Of a stretch of DNA of 64,000 nt, positions 35,698-47,013 are shown piece after piece. The notes under the pieces were generated by a model. It made no database searches. It had not been told where the DNA came from and saw nothing but the letters and a program-made list of their open reading frames with translations. The DNA is from Hydrogenophaga sp. (GTDB lineage: Bacteria > Pseudomonadota > Gammaproteobacteria > Burkholderiales > Burkholderiaceae_C). The translations under genes and the position numbers were made by a program. Position 1 is the first letter of the stretch. Each line of letters begins with the position of its first letter. The stretch covers positions 22,641 to 86,640 of the forward strand of contig NZ_JAOASO010000013.1 in NCBI RefSeq assembly GCF_030158645.1, in the 5' to 3' direction.

Positions 35698-37038
35698 TTG
35701 AACAAACACCCCCTGCTGAGCAAGCTGCTCGTCATCTTGTCGCTGATGCTGCTGCTGTCGATGCCTTTGTTGATGGTGTTCAACACCATCCAGGAACGCA
35801 GCGCCTACCGCGATGAAGCCGCCAGCGAGGTCGCGCGTGCCCACGCCGGTCCGCAAACCATCACCGGCCCGGTTCTCCATGTGCCTTACACCGAGACCTT
35901 CACGCGCACCGTGCCGGTGGAGGGTGGGCGCGGCGAAACGCGCGAAGAGCGCGTCACCCAGTCCCACGTGGCCCTGCGTTTCCCCACGCGCCTGGACACA
36001 CGCAGCCAGCTGGAGACGCAGACGCGCTGGCGCGGCATCTTTCCGGTCACGGTCTTCACCAGCAACCACCGGAGCACCGGCCGCTTTGTGTGGAGCGCCG
36101 TGGAGCCGCTGGAGAAGAACGGTGAGATCACCCTCGGGCAGCCGCGCGTGGTGTTGGGCGTGAGCGATCTGCGCGGCCTGCTCAGCGCACCACAGCTCAC
36201 GGTGGCGGGCCAGGCCGTGGCCATGGCGCCATCCCCTGCGGCACTGAAGCTGCCGCTGCCGCTGGCAGCTCCGGTCGACGCCGCACTGCTCGTGCCCGGC
36301 GCCGCGTTCGACATCACCCTCGGGGTCGAACTCGCCGGCACGGGGCGCATCGGCTGGGTGCCGCTGGCCGACGAAAACACCGTGAACCTCACATCGAGCT
36401 GGCCGCATCCCAGCTTCGGCGGCGACTTCCTGCCGCGCACGCGCCAGGTGAGCGAACGGGGCTTTGAAGCCAGCTGGAGCGTGCCGTCGCTGTCCACCCA
36501 GGCGCAGCAGGTGTTTGCTCACCAGGGTGAATTGCGCTCCGCACCCGACAGCTTCTCGGTGTCGCTGGACAACCCGGTGGACGTGTACCGCCTGACCGAG
36601 CGCGCCACCAAGTACGCGCTGATGTTCATCGTGCTCACCTTCTCCGCGTTCTTCGTGCTGGAGATGGTCAAACGCTGGCGCATCCATCCCATGCAGTACC
36701 TCATGATCGGTGCGGCGCTGGTGCTGTTTTTCCTGTTGTTGCTTTCGCTCTCCGAACACCTGGATTTCGCCTGGGCCTACTTGTTGGCCAGCGCGGCTTG
36801 CATCGGCCTGCTCACACACTACCTGCGCCATGTGCTGCGCGGCTGGCGGCCCGCACTGGGCATGAGCGCGCTGCTGGTGGCGCTGTACGGTGTGCTCTAC
36901 GGCATTCTGGTGTCGGAAGACAACGCCTTGATGATGGGATCGCTGCTGCTCTTCGGCGTGCTCGCGACCATCATGGTGGTCACCCGCAAGGTGGATTGGT
37001 ACAGCGTGATGGGCACAGACCCGCAGCCCGCTCAATGA
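35698..37038 (+). CDS. creD: Inner membrane protein CreD
   Basis: 446 aa. The TTG at 35698 is chosen because GGAG lies six bases upstream and the N-terminal membrane helix (LLVILSLMLLLSMPLLMVF) follows at once. A large periplasmic domain (residues ~40-300; GPVLHVPYTETF) precedes five or six C-terminal helices. CreD is the usual target gene of CreBC and is linked to envelope integrity, but its activity is unknown. The last bases overlap the convergent DUF1330 gene. Confidence 0.9.
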   Translation: MNKHPLLSKLLVILSLMLLLSMPLLMVFNTIQERSAYRDEAASEVARAHAGPQTITGPVLHVPYTETFTRTVPVEGGRGETREERVTQSHVALRFPTRLDTRSQLETQTRWRGIFPVTVFTSNHRSTGRFVWSAVEPLEKNGEITLGQPRVVLGVSDLRGLLSAPQLTVAGQAVAMAPSPAALKLPLPLAAPVDAALLVPGAAFDITLGVELAGTGRIGWVPLADENTVNLTSSWPHPSFGGDFLPRTRQVSERGFEASWSVPSLSTQAQQVFAHQGELRSAPDSFSVSLDNPVDVYRLTERATKYALMFIVLTFSAFFVLEMVKRWRIHPMQYLMIGAALVLFFLLLLSLSEHLDFAWAYLLASAACIGLLTHYLRHVLRGWRPALGMSALLVALYGVLYGILVSEDNALMMGSLLLFGVLATIMVVTRKVDWYSVMGTDPQPAQ

Positions 37039-37319
37039 CCTTCGATGGCGAACAGTGTGCCGGTGGACGCGCGCTGGCGGATCTCGACCAGGCGCTGGTA
37101 CTCGGGCGATGTGTAGAAGGCCTGCAGATGCGCCATGTCGGGGAACTCCAGGATCACCTGCCGGTGCGGCACGCCGCTGCCTTCGAGCACCGTGACCGCG
37201 CCACCGCGCACCAGGTAACGCCCGCCGTGTGCGGCGATGAGGGCGGGCACGTCGCGGCGGTATGCCTCGTAGAGGGCGGGGTCTGTGATTTCAACGTTGC
37301 CGTAGATGTAGGCGGGCAT
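37032..37319 (-). CDS. DUF1330 domain protein (small dimeric alpha/beta barrel type)
   Basis: 95 aa, the length of a single DUF1330 unit. Sequence features: AYIYGNVEITDPALYEAYRRD at the start and RQVILEFPDMAHLQAFYTSPEYQRL, the typical helix pattern of ferredoxin-like dimeric barrels. An AGGAG site is seven bases before the ATG. Function is unknown for the family. It is downstream of pgi (157-bp gap with no clear terminator or other gene) and overlaps creD by 7 bp. Confidence 0.85.
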   Translation of the reverse strand: MPAYIYGNVEITDPALYEAYRRDVPALIAAHGGRYLVRGGAVTVLEGSGVPHRQVILEFPDMAHLQAFYTSPEYQRLVEIRQRASTGTLFAIEGH

Positions 37320-37476
37320 GGTGTCTCCTCTTGGATGGATCGGGATGGGCAGCCGACCGCTGCCGTCTCAGCGCTTCACGGGGACCGGCAGTGGGACGGC
37401 GTTGGCCAGAAGCGAAGCGAGGCGAAACTTCACCGCATGCCGCTCGCCTTCTGAAAGGAAGCGGGCGCAACGCAAC

Positions 37477-39054
37477 TCAATTCCTGGTTTCCATCGCCTT
37501 CGCCATCGTCTTGCCCAGCTCCACGCCCCACTGGTCGTAGGCGTTGATGCGCCAGATGGCAGCCTGGGTGAAGACCTTGTGTTCGTACAACGCGATCAGC
37601 GCACCCAGGCGCATGGGGTCCAGCCGGTCGAGCCACAGCACGTTGTTGGGAATGTTGCCTGCAAACGTGCGGTGCGGCGCCATGGCGGCCGCGTCGGCCT
37701 CGCTCATGCCATCCCGCATCAGCGCGGCCTGCGTGTCGTGCTGTGAGCGGCCGCAGGCCATGGCCTGGGCCTGCGCGCGCAGGTTGAGGTTGACCACGCC
37801 GTGGTGCGTGGCGGCCATGGGCAGCGGTGTGTCTTCGTTCAGCACACCGATGAAGTCCACCGGCACGGTGTGCTGACCCTGGTGGATGAGCTGGAAGTAG
37901 GCGTGCTGCCCGTCGATGCCCAGGCCTCCCCAGACGATGGGGCCGGTGTCCACCGTGGCGGGCGTGCCGTCGCTGTGGGTGCGCTTGCCGTTGGACTCCA
38001 TGTCCATCTGTTGCACGAAGGGGGTGAAGCGCACCAGCCGCGAGGCGTAGGGCACGATGAGCTGGGTGGGCAGCTGCAGAAAGTTGCGGTTCCAGATGCC
38101 CGCCAGCGCGAGCTGCATGGGCAGGTTCTGCGCGGGCAGGGCGGTGCAGAAATGCTCGTCCATGGCGCGCGCGCCGGCCAGGAAGGCGCGGAAATTCTCC
38201 GCGCCGATGGCAATCGCCAGCGGCAGGCCCAGCGCCGACCACACCGAGTACCGACCTCCGACCCAGTCCCAGAACAGAAAGGTGCGCTCGGGTGGGTAGC
38301 CCAGTTTCGCGGCCTGCGCCGGGCTGGCGGTGATGGCCACCAGGTGCTTGGACAGCTGCTCGGGCGGACAGCCGTGGTCGGTCAACCAGCGTTGTGCGCT
38401 GGCGGCGTTGGTCAGCGTTTCCTGCGTGGTGAAGGTTTTGCTCGAGACAACGAGCAGGGTGCGTCGGGCATCGAGCCCGCGCAGCACGCTCCAGAGCGCC
38501 CAGGCGTCGGGGTTGGAGACACAGTGAACCCGCACGCCGGGCACGGCAGGGGCCGCCAGGTGGGCCAGCGCCTCGATGGCCATGCGCGGGCCGAGGTCGG
38601 AGCCGCCGATGCCGATGTTCACCACGTCGGTGATGGCCTCGCCCGAGTGACCGAGCACTGCGCCTGCGTTGAGCGCCTGAGCGAAGTCGCACACCCGCGC
38701 CAGCTCGCGCTGCACATCGGCCTGCACGGCGTTGCCCCAGGGCCCGGCGTGCAGCGGGTCGCCGCGCAACGCCACGTGCAGCACCGGGCGGCCTTCGGTG
38801 GCGTTGATGGCGTCGCCGCGAAACATCGCGTCGCGCTGGGCGGCGACATCGGATTGTTCGGCCAGGGCGATCAGCGCTTGCTGGATGGCGGGTGTCAAAC
38901 GCTGGCGGCTGGTGTCCAGCGTGATGCCGGCGGCGCTCACCGTCATGCGGTGTTCGCGGTGCGTGTCGGTGAGCAGCTCGCGCAGGTGGGGTGTGGGGCT
39001 GGCGGCGAGCGCTTGCAGCTGTTGCCAGGCGGGCAGGGTGGTGGGCAGTTTCAT
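37477..39054 (-). CDS. pgi: Glucose-6-phosphate isomerase
   Basis: 525 aa. Catalytic and substrate residues are seen in [16 protein letters not shown] (phosphate loop), [29 protein letters not shown] and the C-terminal [26 protein letters not shown] with the catalytic Lys. It interconverts fructose 6-phosphate and glucose 6-phosphate, sending imported fructose into the Entner-Doudoroff route. It is the last gene of zwf-pgl-edd-eda-pgi, 16 bp after eda; ATG 39054 begins the family N-terminus. Confidence 0.97.
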   Translation of the reverse strand: MKLPTTLPAWQQLQALAASPTPHLRELLTDTHREHRMTVSAAGITLDTSRQRLTPAIQQALIALAEQSDVAAQRDAMFRGDAINATEGRPVLHVALRGDPLHAGPWGNAVQADVQRELARVCDFAQALNAGAVLGHSGEAITDVVNIGIGGSDLGPRMAIEALAHLAAPAVPGVRVHCVSNPDAWALWSVLRGLDARRTLLVVSSKTFTTQETLTNAASAQRWLTDHGCPPEQLSKHLVAITASPAQAAKLGYPPERTFLFWDWVGGRYSVWSALGLPLAIAIGAENFRAFLAGARAMDEHFCTALPAQNLPMQLALAGIWNRNFLQLPTQLIVPYASRLVRFTPFVQQMDMESNGKRTHSDGTPATVDTGPIVWGGLGIDGQHAYFQLIHQGQHTVPVDFIGVLNEDTPLPMAATHHGVVNLNLRAQAQAMACGRSQHDTQAALMRDGMSEADAAAMAPHRTFAGNIPNNVLWLDRLDPMRLGALIALYEHKVFTQAAIWRINAYDQWGVELGKTMAKAMETRN

Positions 39055-39070
39055 GCGTTGTTGTTCCCTT

Positions 39071-39706
39071 TCAATGCTGGGTGGCCAATGCTGTGGCCTC
39101 GCGCGCCAGCTTCGTGATGCCGGCCCAGTCGCCATTGCGCAGCAGGTCGGCCGGCGTGAGCCAGGAACCGCCGGCCATGGCCACGTTGGGCAGTTTCAAA
39201 AAATCGCGCAGATTGTCCACGCTCACGCCGCCGGTGGGGCAAAAGCGCACGTCGGGCAGCGGTGCGCCGAGCGCCTTGAGCATGCCGATACCGCCCGCCT
39301 GCGAGGCGGGGAAGAGTTTCATGAGGGTGAAGCCGTGGTCGCGCGCGCGCATCACCTCGCCGGGTGTCATCACGCCGGGGATGAAGGGCAGATTCGCTGC
39401 GTGCACGGCGCGCACGAGTTCGTCGGTGCAGCCGGGCGACAGGGCGAAGCTGGCGCCGGCGTCGATCACCTGCTGCACCTCGACCGCGCGCGTGACGGTG
39501 CCTGCGCCCAGGTGCATGTGCGGCACGGCTTTGGCCACCGCTTCCATGGCCTGCAAGGCAACGCCGGAGCGCAGGGTGATCTCCATCACGTCGATGCCGC
39601 CTTCGAGCAGGGCATGGGCGAGTGGCACGGCATGCGCCGCATCGTTGAGCACGATCACGGGCACCACGCGGGAGGTGAAGGCGGGGCGGGTGAAACAGGT
39701 GGTCAT
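39071..39706 (-). CDS. eda: KDPG/KHG aldolase
   Basis: 211 aa. Class I aldolase with catalytic Glu region [17 protein letters not shown], and Schiff-base Lys in [14 protein letters not shown]. It cleaves 2-keto-3-deoxy-6-phosphogluconate to pyruvate and glyceraldehyde 3-phosphate. The gene starts 15 bp after edd, as in most Entner-Doudoroff operons. Confidence 0.97.
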   Translation of the reverse strand: MTTCFTRPAFTSRVVPVIVLNDAAHAVPLAHALLEGGIDVMEITLRSGVALQAMEAVAKAVPHMHLGAGTVTRAVEVQQVIDAGASFALSPGCTDELVRAVHAANLPFIPGVMTPGEVMRARDHGFTLMKLFPASQAGGIGMLKALGAPLPDVRFCPTGGVSVDNLRDFLKLPNVAMAGGSWLTPADLLRNGDWAGITKLAREATALATQH

Positions 39707-39721
39707 GGGGTTCCTTGTGGT

Positions 39722-41548
<1,827 letters not shown>

Positions 41549-41562
41549 GGGGAGGGCTCCGT

Positions 41563-42270
41563 TCAGGCCAGCCACACGCTCACGGGTGTCTGGTGCTGGT
41601 TGAGGACGAGGGACACCGGCAGGGCTTCGTCGGCGCCGAGGCGGGCTTGCTGGAACACGGCCAGCTTGCTGGCGCCGCTGAGGGACAGCGCGAGTTCGCG
41701 CGTGGCCAGCAGGGCGGGCAGGGTGAGGGTGAGGCGGGCATGCGGCGCCTTGGACGCGGGGGTCGGGCGCACCCAGGCCACCGGACCGCTGCTGTGCAGG
41801 GCCTGGCGCAGACCGGGGGCGCCGGGGAACAGCGATGCGGTGTGGCCGTCGTCGCCCATGCCGAGCACCGCCATGTCCATGGGCCAGGGCTGGGTGGCCA
41901 GGCGGCGGTTGGCGGCTTCGGCCAGCTGGTTCAGGGCGTTGTCGTCCAGCGTGCCGGGCAAGGTGTCGAAAAAGGGCACGAAGGTGGCCGCTGCAGCCTC
42001 ATCTTTCAGCAGGTGCTGGCGCACCAGGGCGGTGTTGCTGTCGGCGTGGTCGTGGGGCACGCAGCGCTCGTCCACCAGCAGCACCGTCACGCGTTGCCAC
42101 TCCAGCGGCAGCACGCGCAGCGCTTCAAACAGGGCAATCGGCGACTTGCCACCCGAGACCGCCAGCACCGCGTGGCCACGCAGGTTGATGGCCAGGTGCA
42201 GGCTCTGCGCGATGGTGTCGGCGAGTTGCCAGGCCAGCTCGGCGGCCGAATTGCAGACGTGTTCTTTCAT
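41563..42270 (-). CDS. pgl: 6-phosphogluconolactonase
   Basis: 235 aa, DevB/Pgl type. Family segments are [32 protein letters not shown] and [15 protein letters not shown] (catalytic His). It hydrolyses 6-phosphogluconolactone to 6-phosphogluconate. The start overlaps the zwf stop by 4 bp (ATGA). Confidence 0.96.
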   Translation of the reverse strand: MKEHVCNSAAELAWQLADTIAQSLHLAINLRGHAVLAVSGGKSPIALFEALRVLPLEWQRVTVLLVDERCVPHDHADSNTALVRQHLLKDEAAAATFVPFFDTLPGTLDDNALNQLAEAANRRLATQPWPMDMAVLGMGDDGHTASLFPGAPGLRQALHSSGPVAWVRPTPASKAPHARLTLTLPALLATRELALSLSGASKLAVFQQARLGADEALPVSLVLNQHQTPVSVWLA

Positions 42271-43751
42271 GACTCCTCCACCCAGGCCGAGCCCTCGCGC
42301 GCCATCAGGGCCGACGAAGCCGCGGGGCCCCAGCTGCCGGCGGTGTACGCCTTGGGTTTTTCGTTGAGGTTCCTCCAGCCGTCGAGGATGGGCTCGACCC
42401 AGGTCCACGCGGCCTCCAATTCGTCGCGGCGCATGAAGTGGGTGAGGCGACCCTTGATCACGTCCATGAGCAGGCGCTCGTAGGCCTCGGCGCGTCTCGC
42501 GCTGAACGCAGACTCGAGATCCAGGTTGAGGCTCACCGGGCGCAGGCGCATGCCGCTGCCGGGCTCCTTGGCCATCATCTGCAGCTGCACGTGTTCCTCT
42601 GGCTGCAGGCGGATCATGAGGCGGTTGACCGGCTGGCGCGGTGCGTCGGGGAAGATGGTGTACGGCAGGTCGGCGAACTCGATGACGATCTCCGAGCGGC
42701 GCTCGGCCATGCGCTTGCCGGTGCGCAGGAAGATCGGCACGTTGGCCCAGCGCCAGTTGTTGATGTGGGCGCGCAGGGCCACGAAGGTTTCGGTCTCGCT
42801 CTCGGGCGGCACGTTGTCTTCCTGGTGATAACCCACGGCCTTGTCGCCGTTGGCGCTGCCGGCGGTGTACTGGCCGCGCACGGTGTCGCGGGCCACGTCG
42901 GCCACACTGAGTGGGCGCAGCGAGCGCAGCACCTTGAGCTTTTCGTCGCGCACCGCGTCCGGGTCGAGCGAGACCGGTGGCTCCATGGCCACGATGCACA
43001 ACAGCTGCAGCAAGTGGTTCTGCAGCATGTCGCGCAGCGCGCCGGTGCCGTCGTAGAAACCGGCGCGGCTGCCCACGCCCACCGATTCGGCCACGGTGAT
43101 CTGCACGCTCTTGATGTACGGGCTGCGCCAGAGCGGCTCGAAGATGGTGTTGCCGAAGCGCAGCACCATCATGTTCTGCACCGTCTCTTTGCCCAGGTAG
43201 TGGTCGATCCGGAAGGTCTGCGCTTCGCTGAAGTGCCGGCCCACGTCTTCATTGATCTGGCGTGCCGAGGCGAGGTCGTGGCCGAGCGGTTTTTCCAGCA
43301 CCACGCGCGAGCGGGCGTCGATCAGCTTGGCGCTGGCCAGGTGGGCGCAGATGCCGGTGAACAGCGTGGGCGCGGTGGCCAGGTAGTACACGCGGTCGGA
43401 GCCGTGTTGCAGCGCGGCGCCCAGGGCTTCGAAATCGGCCGGCTGCGTGGCGTCGAGGCACACATAGGTGAGTCGGTCTTTGAAGGCGGCCCAGGCGGCT
43501 TCTTCGAGCGCTTCGGCATCGATGAAGCCACGCACCTTGTCGTCGATGAAGGCGGTGAATGTGTGGCGGTCCCAGGGTTGGCGGCCCAGCGCCAGGATGC
43601 GCGTGGCCTCGGGCAGGTTGTGGTGCAGGTGCGCCATGTAGAGCGCGGGCAGCAGCTTGCGCACCGAGAGGTCGCCCGCGCCGCCGAAGATCACCAGGTC
43701 GAGTGGGCCCTGCGGGGTGGCGGTGGCGGTGGTGGGGCTTGAGGTGACCAT
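42267..43751 (-). CDS. zwf: Glucose-6-phosphate 1-dehydrogenase
   Basis: 494 aa. The N-terminal nucleotide site is FGGAGDLSVRKLLPALY and the catalytic His/Lys segment is RIDHYLGKETVQNMM. It oxidises glucose 6-phosphate with NAD(P)+. ATG 43751 is used; an in-frame TTG at 43763 lies inside a HexR-like operator and has no better ribosome site. First gene of the Entner-Doudoroff operon, under likely HexR control. Confidence 0.97.
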   Translation of the reverse strand: MVTSSPTTATATPQGPLDLVIFGGAGDLSVRKLLPALYMAHLHHNLPEATRILALGRQPWDRHTFTAFIDDKVRGFIDAEALEEAAWAAFKDRLTYVCLDATQPADFEALGAALQHGSDRVYYLATAPTLFTGICAHLASAKLIDARSRVVLEKPLGHDLASARQINEDVGRHFSEAQTFRIDHYLGKETVQNMMVLRFGNTIFEPLWRSPYIKSVQITVAESVGVGSRAGFYDGTGALRDMLQNHLLQLLCIVAMEPPVSLDPDAVRDEKLKVLRSLRPLSVADVARDTVRGQYTAGSANGDKAVGYHQEDNVPPESETETFVALRAHINNWRWANVPIFLRTGKRMAERRSEIVIEFADLPYTIFPDAPRQPVNRLMIRLQPEEHVQLQMMAKEPGSGMRLRPVSLNLDLESAFSARRAEAYERLLMDVIKGRLTHFMRRDELEAAWTWVEPILDGWRNLNEKPKAYTAGSWGPAASSALMAREGSAWVEES

Positions 43752-43754
43752 GGA

Positions 43755-43769
43755 TCTAATCAAGTTACT
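43755..43769 (-). promoter_or_regulatory. Second, weaker HexR-like operator next to the zwf start
   Basis: TCTAATCAAGTTACT agrees at 11 of 15 positions with the HexR palindrome TGTAATTAAATTACA. It is 34 bp (centre to centre) from the stronger site and almost touches the zwf start codon, a position suited to repression. Confidence 0.55.
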
Positions 43770-43788
43770 TGAGAAAACGGGATCGTAA

Positions 43789-43803
43789 TGTAATTAAGTT
43801 ACA
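43789..43803 (-). promoter_or_regulatory. HexR operator upstream of zwf
   Basis: TGTAATTAAGTTACA differs from the HexR consensus (TGTAATTAAATTACA) at one position. HexR is an RpiR-family repressor released by KDPG, an intermediate made by this same operon. No hexR gene is in the window. Confidence 0.9.
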
Positions 43804-43886
43804 TCGCGGGTACAGGATGCCAACGCCGGCCTGTGTGGGCGAGGGGCGTTGCCTCCACCTTAACCGCCGCAGCGCCGCGCGCCCAT

Positions 43887-44900
43887 TCACAGGGTGCGAA
43901 AAATCGGGGGGTGGGCGGCGGTGCGGGCCACCACCTCGCTCAGACTGGGCGGGGTGCAACCGGTCTGCATCACGCACAGGCTGGCGCTCGCCACGGCGTG
44001 GGCGAGCAGGTGTTGCACATCGTCGGCGCCGAGTTGCAGCGCGTCCGCCAGGGTGCCTGGTCGCATGTCGGGGCGCTGCATCAGCGCGACCAGCAGGCCG
44101 GCCAGAAAACAATCGCCCGCGCCCACCGTGTCGACCACGCTGACCGGTGCCGACTCGGCGCTGTGCCATGCCCGGCCGTCGCGCGCCAGCAGCACCGCGC
44201 CGCCGGCGCCCAGGGTGAGCGCGAGCCATTGTGCGGGCGTGCTGGCCAGCAGTGCGTTGGCCTGGTGCAGGGCGTCCGTGCCGGCGATGCCCAGCGTGTC
44301 GAGGTCGTCGTCGCTCACCTTGATCAGGTGGGCCTGTTGCAGGGCGGCCATCACGCTGGCGCGGTAGGCGTCCATGTCGGGCACCACCGCCGGGCGCAGG
44401 TTGGCGTCCACCACCACCAGCCGCCCGGCGGCGCGCTGGGCCTGCAGCCAGGGCCCGTAGGTCGCGCTGTCCTCGGCCGCCAGCGCGAGGCAACCGGTGA
44501 CCGTGATGCGCAGGTCGGGCAGGGCTTCGCACGCCGCGATCAGGCCGTGCGCCGAGACCTGCCGGTCGGCCACGCCCTCGCGGTAGAAGCTGTAGCTGGC
44601 CTTGCCTTGCGCATCCAGACCCACGACCGCCAGCGACGTCGGTTCGTGCACCGGTTGCGCCTGCGCGAGCGCGACGCCAGCTTGTGAGATCCCCTCGGCC
44701 AGCAGGCGGCCGAAGCGGTCTTTCGACAGGGGATTGAGGTACAGCGTGCCCACGCCTTGCAGGCCGAGCGCTCGGGTGAGGTTGTAGACGGCGCCACCCG
44801 CGCAGGGACGCATGCGCCCATCGGTGTCCTCGATCAGGTCGATCAGGGCCTCGCCGGCGGTGGCGACTTGGACGCTTCGGAGGGGACTAGGGAAAACCAT
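43887..44900 (-). CDS. PfkB-family carbohydrate kinase, probable fructokinase
   Basis: 337 aa. PfkB family: N-terminal GEALIDLI and CAGGAVYNLTRALG, and the C-terminal signature VSVVDTVGAGDCFLAGLLVAL with the catalytic Asp and anion hole. It sits between zwf and an FrcBCA-type fructose transporter, so fructose to fructose 6-phosphate is the likely reaction. It is transcribed toward zwf but has its own promoter and a 135-bp gap. Confidence 0.9.
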   Translation of the reverse strand: MVFPSPLRSVQVATAGEALIDLIEDTDGRMRPCAGGAVYNLTRALGLQGVGTLYLNPLSKDRFGRLLAEGISQAGVALAQAQPVHEPTSLAVVGLDAQGKASYSFYREGVADRQVSAHGLIAACEALPDLRITVTGCLALAAEDSATYGPWLQAQRAAGRLVVVDANLRPAVVPDMDAYRASVMAALQQAHLIKVSDDDLDTLGIAGTDALHQANALLASTPAQWLALTLGAGGAVLLARDGRAWHSAESAPVSVVDTVGAGDCFLAGLLVALMQRPDMRPGTLADALQLGADDVQHLLAHAVASASLCVMQTGCTPPSLSEVVARTAAHPPIFRTL

Positions 44901-44903
44901 AAC

Positions 44904-44946
44904 TAAATCCAGTTGATTTATTAACCTGTCCCGAAATATAGTTCAA
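44904..44946. promoter_or_regulatory. Overlapping divergent promoters with inverted-repeat operator candidate
   Basis: Plus strand: TTGATT (44913-44918), 18 bp, TATAGT (44937-44942), toward the binding-protein gene. Minus strand: TTGAAC (44946-44941), 17 bp, TAATAA, toward the fructokinase gene. A perfect inverted repeat TAAATC-N5-GATTTA (44904-44920) overlaps both and is a candidate operator for the ROK repressor encoded at the end of the transporter operon. Confidence 0.6.
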
Positions 44947-45029
44947 CCACACCGCAACGGGCCTCGTGAAAACCCCAAGAGTCTGGCGGCGTGATCCCTG
45001 AGACATCCCTTCCACCTGAGGAGACCAAC

Positions 45030-46046
45030 ATGACCATCCGCCCCTCCACACTGGCCACGTCTGCGTGTGCGTTTTCCCTGCTGGCCCTGTCCGCGTCGCT
45101 CGCGCAAGCCCAGGCCCCCATCGTCATCGGGCTGATCACCAAGACCGACTCCAACCCCTTCTTCGTGAAGATGAAAGAGGGTGCCGATGCCGAGGCCAAA
45201 AAACGGGGTGTCAAGTTGTTGACCGCGTCGGGCAAGACCGACGGCGACAACGCCGGGCAGGTGACGGCCATGGAAAACATGATCGCCGCCGGCGCGAAAA
45301 CCATCCTGCTCACGCCCAGTGATGCGAAAGCCATCATCCCGGCGGTCAAGCGTGCGCGGGCGCAGGGCGTGATGGTGATCGCGCTCGACAGTCCGACCGA
45401 GCCGGTGAGCGCCGTGGACGGCCTGTTCGCCACCGACAACTACAAGGCCGGCGTGCTGATCGGCCAGTACGCCAAGGCCGCGCTCGGCGGCAAGACCCCG
45501 GTGATCGCCACGCTCGACCTGTTCCCCGGCCACCCGGTGGGCGCCCAACGCCACAACGGCTTTCTGCAGGGCTACGGCCTGAAGTCGCTGGACGCGAAGA
45601 GCAACGACCTGGCCAAGCCGCCCGAGGTGGTGTGCATGGCCGACAGTTTTGGAGACGCCGCCAAGGGCCAGACCGGCATGGAAAACTGCCTGCAGAAGAA
45701 CCCGGGCATCAACGTGGTCTACACCATCAACGAACCCGCCGCCGCCGGCGCCTACAAGGCGCTCAAGGCCGCCGGCAAGGAAAAAGACGTGGTCATCGTC
45801 TCGGTGGACGGCGGTTGCGCCGGCATCAAGGACGTGGGCGCCGGCGTGATCGCCGCCACCTCGCAGCAGTACCCGTTGCGCATGGCCGCCATGGGGGTGG
45901 CCGCCGGTGTGGAGTACGCCAGGAGCGGCAAGAAGGTCAGCGGCTACACCGACACCGGCGTGACCTTGATCGCAGCCAAGCCCGTGGCCGGTGTGGACAG
46001 CAAGGACGTGACAACCGGCATGGACCTGTGCTGGGGCAACAAGTGA
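45030..46046 (+). CDS. frcB: Sugar ABC transporter substrate-binding protein (FrcB-type)
   Basis: 338 aa with signal peptide (LLALSASLAQAQ). The mature start PIVIGLITKTDSNPFFVKMK is characteristic of the fructose-type periplasmic binding proteins of the ribose/LacI-like fold; later segments include VIALDSPTEPVSAVDGLFATDN and YTINEPAAAGAYKAL. A GAGGAG site precedes the ATG. It begins the transporter operon and is divergent from a fructokinase gene, supporting fructose as ligand, though other ketoses or mannose-type sugars are possible. Confidence 0.88.
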   Translation: MTIRPSTLATSACAFSLLALSASLAQAQAPIVIGLITKTDSNPFFVKMKEGADAEAKKRGVKLLTASGKTDGDNAGQVTAMENMIAAGAKTILLTPSDAKAIIPAVKRARAQGVMVIALDSPTEPVSAVDGLFATDNYKAGVLIGQYAKAALGGKTPVIATLDLFPGHPVGAQRHNGFLQGYGLKSLDAKSNDLAKPPEVVCMADSFGDAAKGQTGMENCLQKNPGINVVYTINEPAAAGAYKALKAAGKEKDVVIVSVDGGCAGIKDVGAGVIAATSQQYPLRMAAMGVAAGVEYARSGKKVSGYTDTGVTLIAAKPVAGVDSKDVTTGMDLCWGNK

Positions 46047-46062
46047 TGGAAAGCGCACGGAC

Positions 46063-47013
46063 ATGAAAGCCAAACTACCCCCCATGGGCACGCTCGGGCC
46101 CTTCATCGCGCTGCTGCTGGCCTGCGCGTTCTTTGCCACGCAGAGCGACCGCTTCCTCACGCTGCAAAACTTTTCGCTGATCCTGCAGCAGGTGATGGTG
46201 GTGGGCACCATCGCCATCGGCCAGACGCTGATCATCCTCACCGCCGGCATCGACCTCTCGTGCGGCATGATCATGGCGCTGGGCAGCATCGTCATGACCA
46301 AGATGGCGGCCGACTTCGGCCTGTCGGCACCGGTGGCCATTGCGCTGGGCATCGGTGCCACCGCGCTCTTCGGCCTGGTCAACGGCCTGCTGGTGACCAA
46401 GGCCAAGCTGCCGCCCTTCATCGTGACCCTGGGCACGCTCAACATCGCGTTCGCCATCACCCAGCTCTACAGCGGCTCGCAGACCATCACCGACATCCCC
46501 GAGGGCATGAACTGGTTGGGCCAGTCGCTGCGCATCGGTGGCACCAACGTGCTCTACGGCGTGATCCTCATGCTGGTGCTCTACCTCGTGACCTGGCTTG
46601 CGCTGCGCGAGACCGCGCCCGGACGCCACATCTACGCGGTGGGCAACAGCCCCGAAGCCACGCGGCTGACCGGCATTTCCACCGACAAGGTGCTGCTGGG
46701 CGTGTACGTGGCCGCCGGTGTGTTCTACGGCATCGCGTCCATGCTGAGCGTGGCGCGCATCGGCGCGGGCGATCCCAACGCCGGGCAGACCGAGAACCTG
46801 GACGCCATCACCGCCGTGGTGCTGGGCGGCACCAGCCTGTTCGGTGGGCGCGGCATTCTGATCGGCACGCTGGTGGGCGCGCTCATCGTGGGTGTGTTCC
46901 GCAACGGCCTCACGCTCATGGGCGTGTCGTCCGTGTATCAAATCCTCGTCACCGGCATCCTGGTCATCCTCGCGGTGGCCACCGACCAGATGTCTCGCAA
47001 GGGAGTGCGCTGA
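46063..47013 (+). CDS. frcC: Sugar ABC transporter permease (FrcC-type)
   Basis: 316 aa, about eight to ten membrane helices, RbsC-like family. Typical loop: TLIILTAGIDLSCGMIMALGSI and GNSPEATRLTGISTDKVLLGVYV (the coupling region), followed by VLGGTSLFGGRGILIGTLVGALI. It forms the channel with the FrcA-type ATPase. Its stop and the next start share a base (TGATG). Confidence 0.9.
   Translation: MKAKLPPMGTLGPFIALLLACAFFATQSDRFLTLQNFSLILQQVMVVGTIAIGQTLIILTAGIDLSCGMIMALGSIVMTKMAADFGLSAPVAIALGIGATALFGLVNGLLVTKAKLPPFIVTLGTLNIAFAITQLYSGSQTITDIPEGMNWLGQSLRIGGTNVLYGVILMLVLYLVTWLALRETAPGRHIYAVGNSPEATRLTGISTDKVLLGVYVAAGVFYGIASMLSVARIGAGDPNAGQTENLDAITAVVLGGTSLFGGRGILIGTLVGALIVGVFRNGLTLMGVSSVYQILVTGILVILAVATDQMSRKGVR

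Noticed and set aside
37320..37476. 157-bp gap between pgi and the DUF1330 gene as a possible terminator or small RNA
   Set aside because: Only weak 6-bp symmetry over a long loop and no T-run; no open frame of note.
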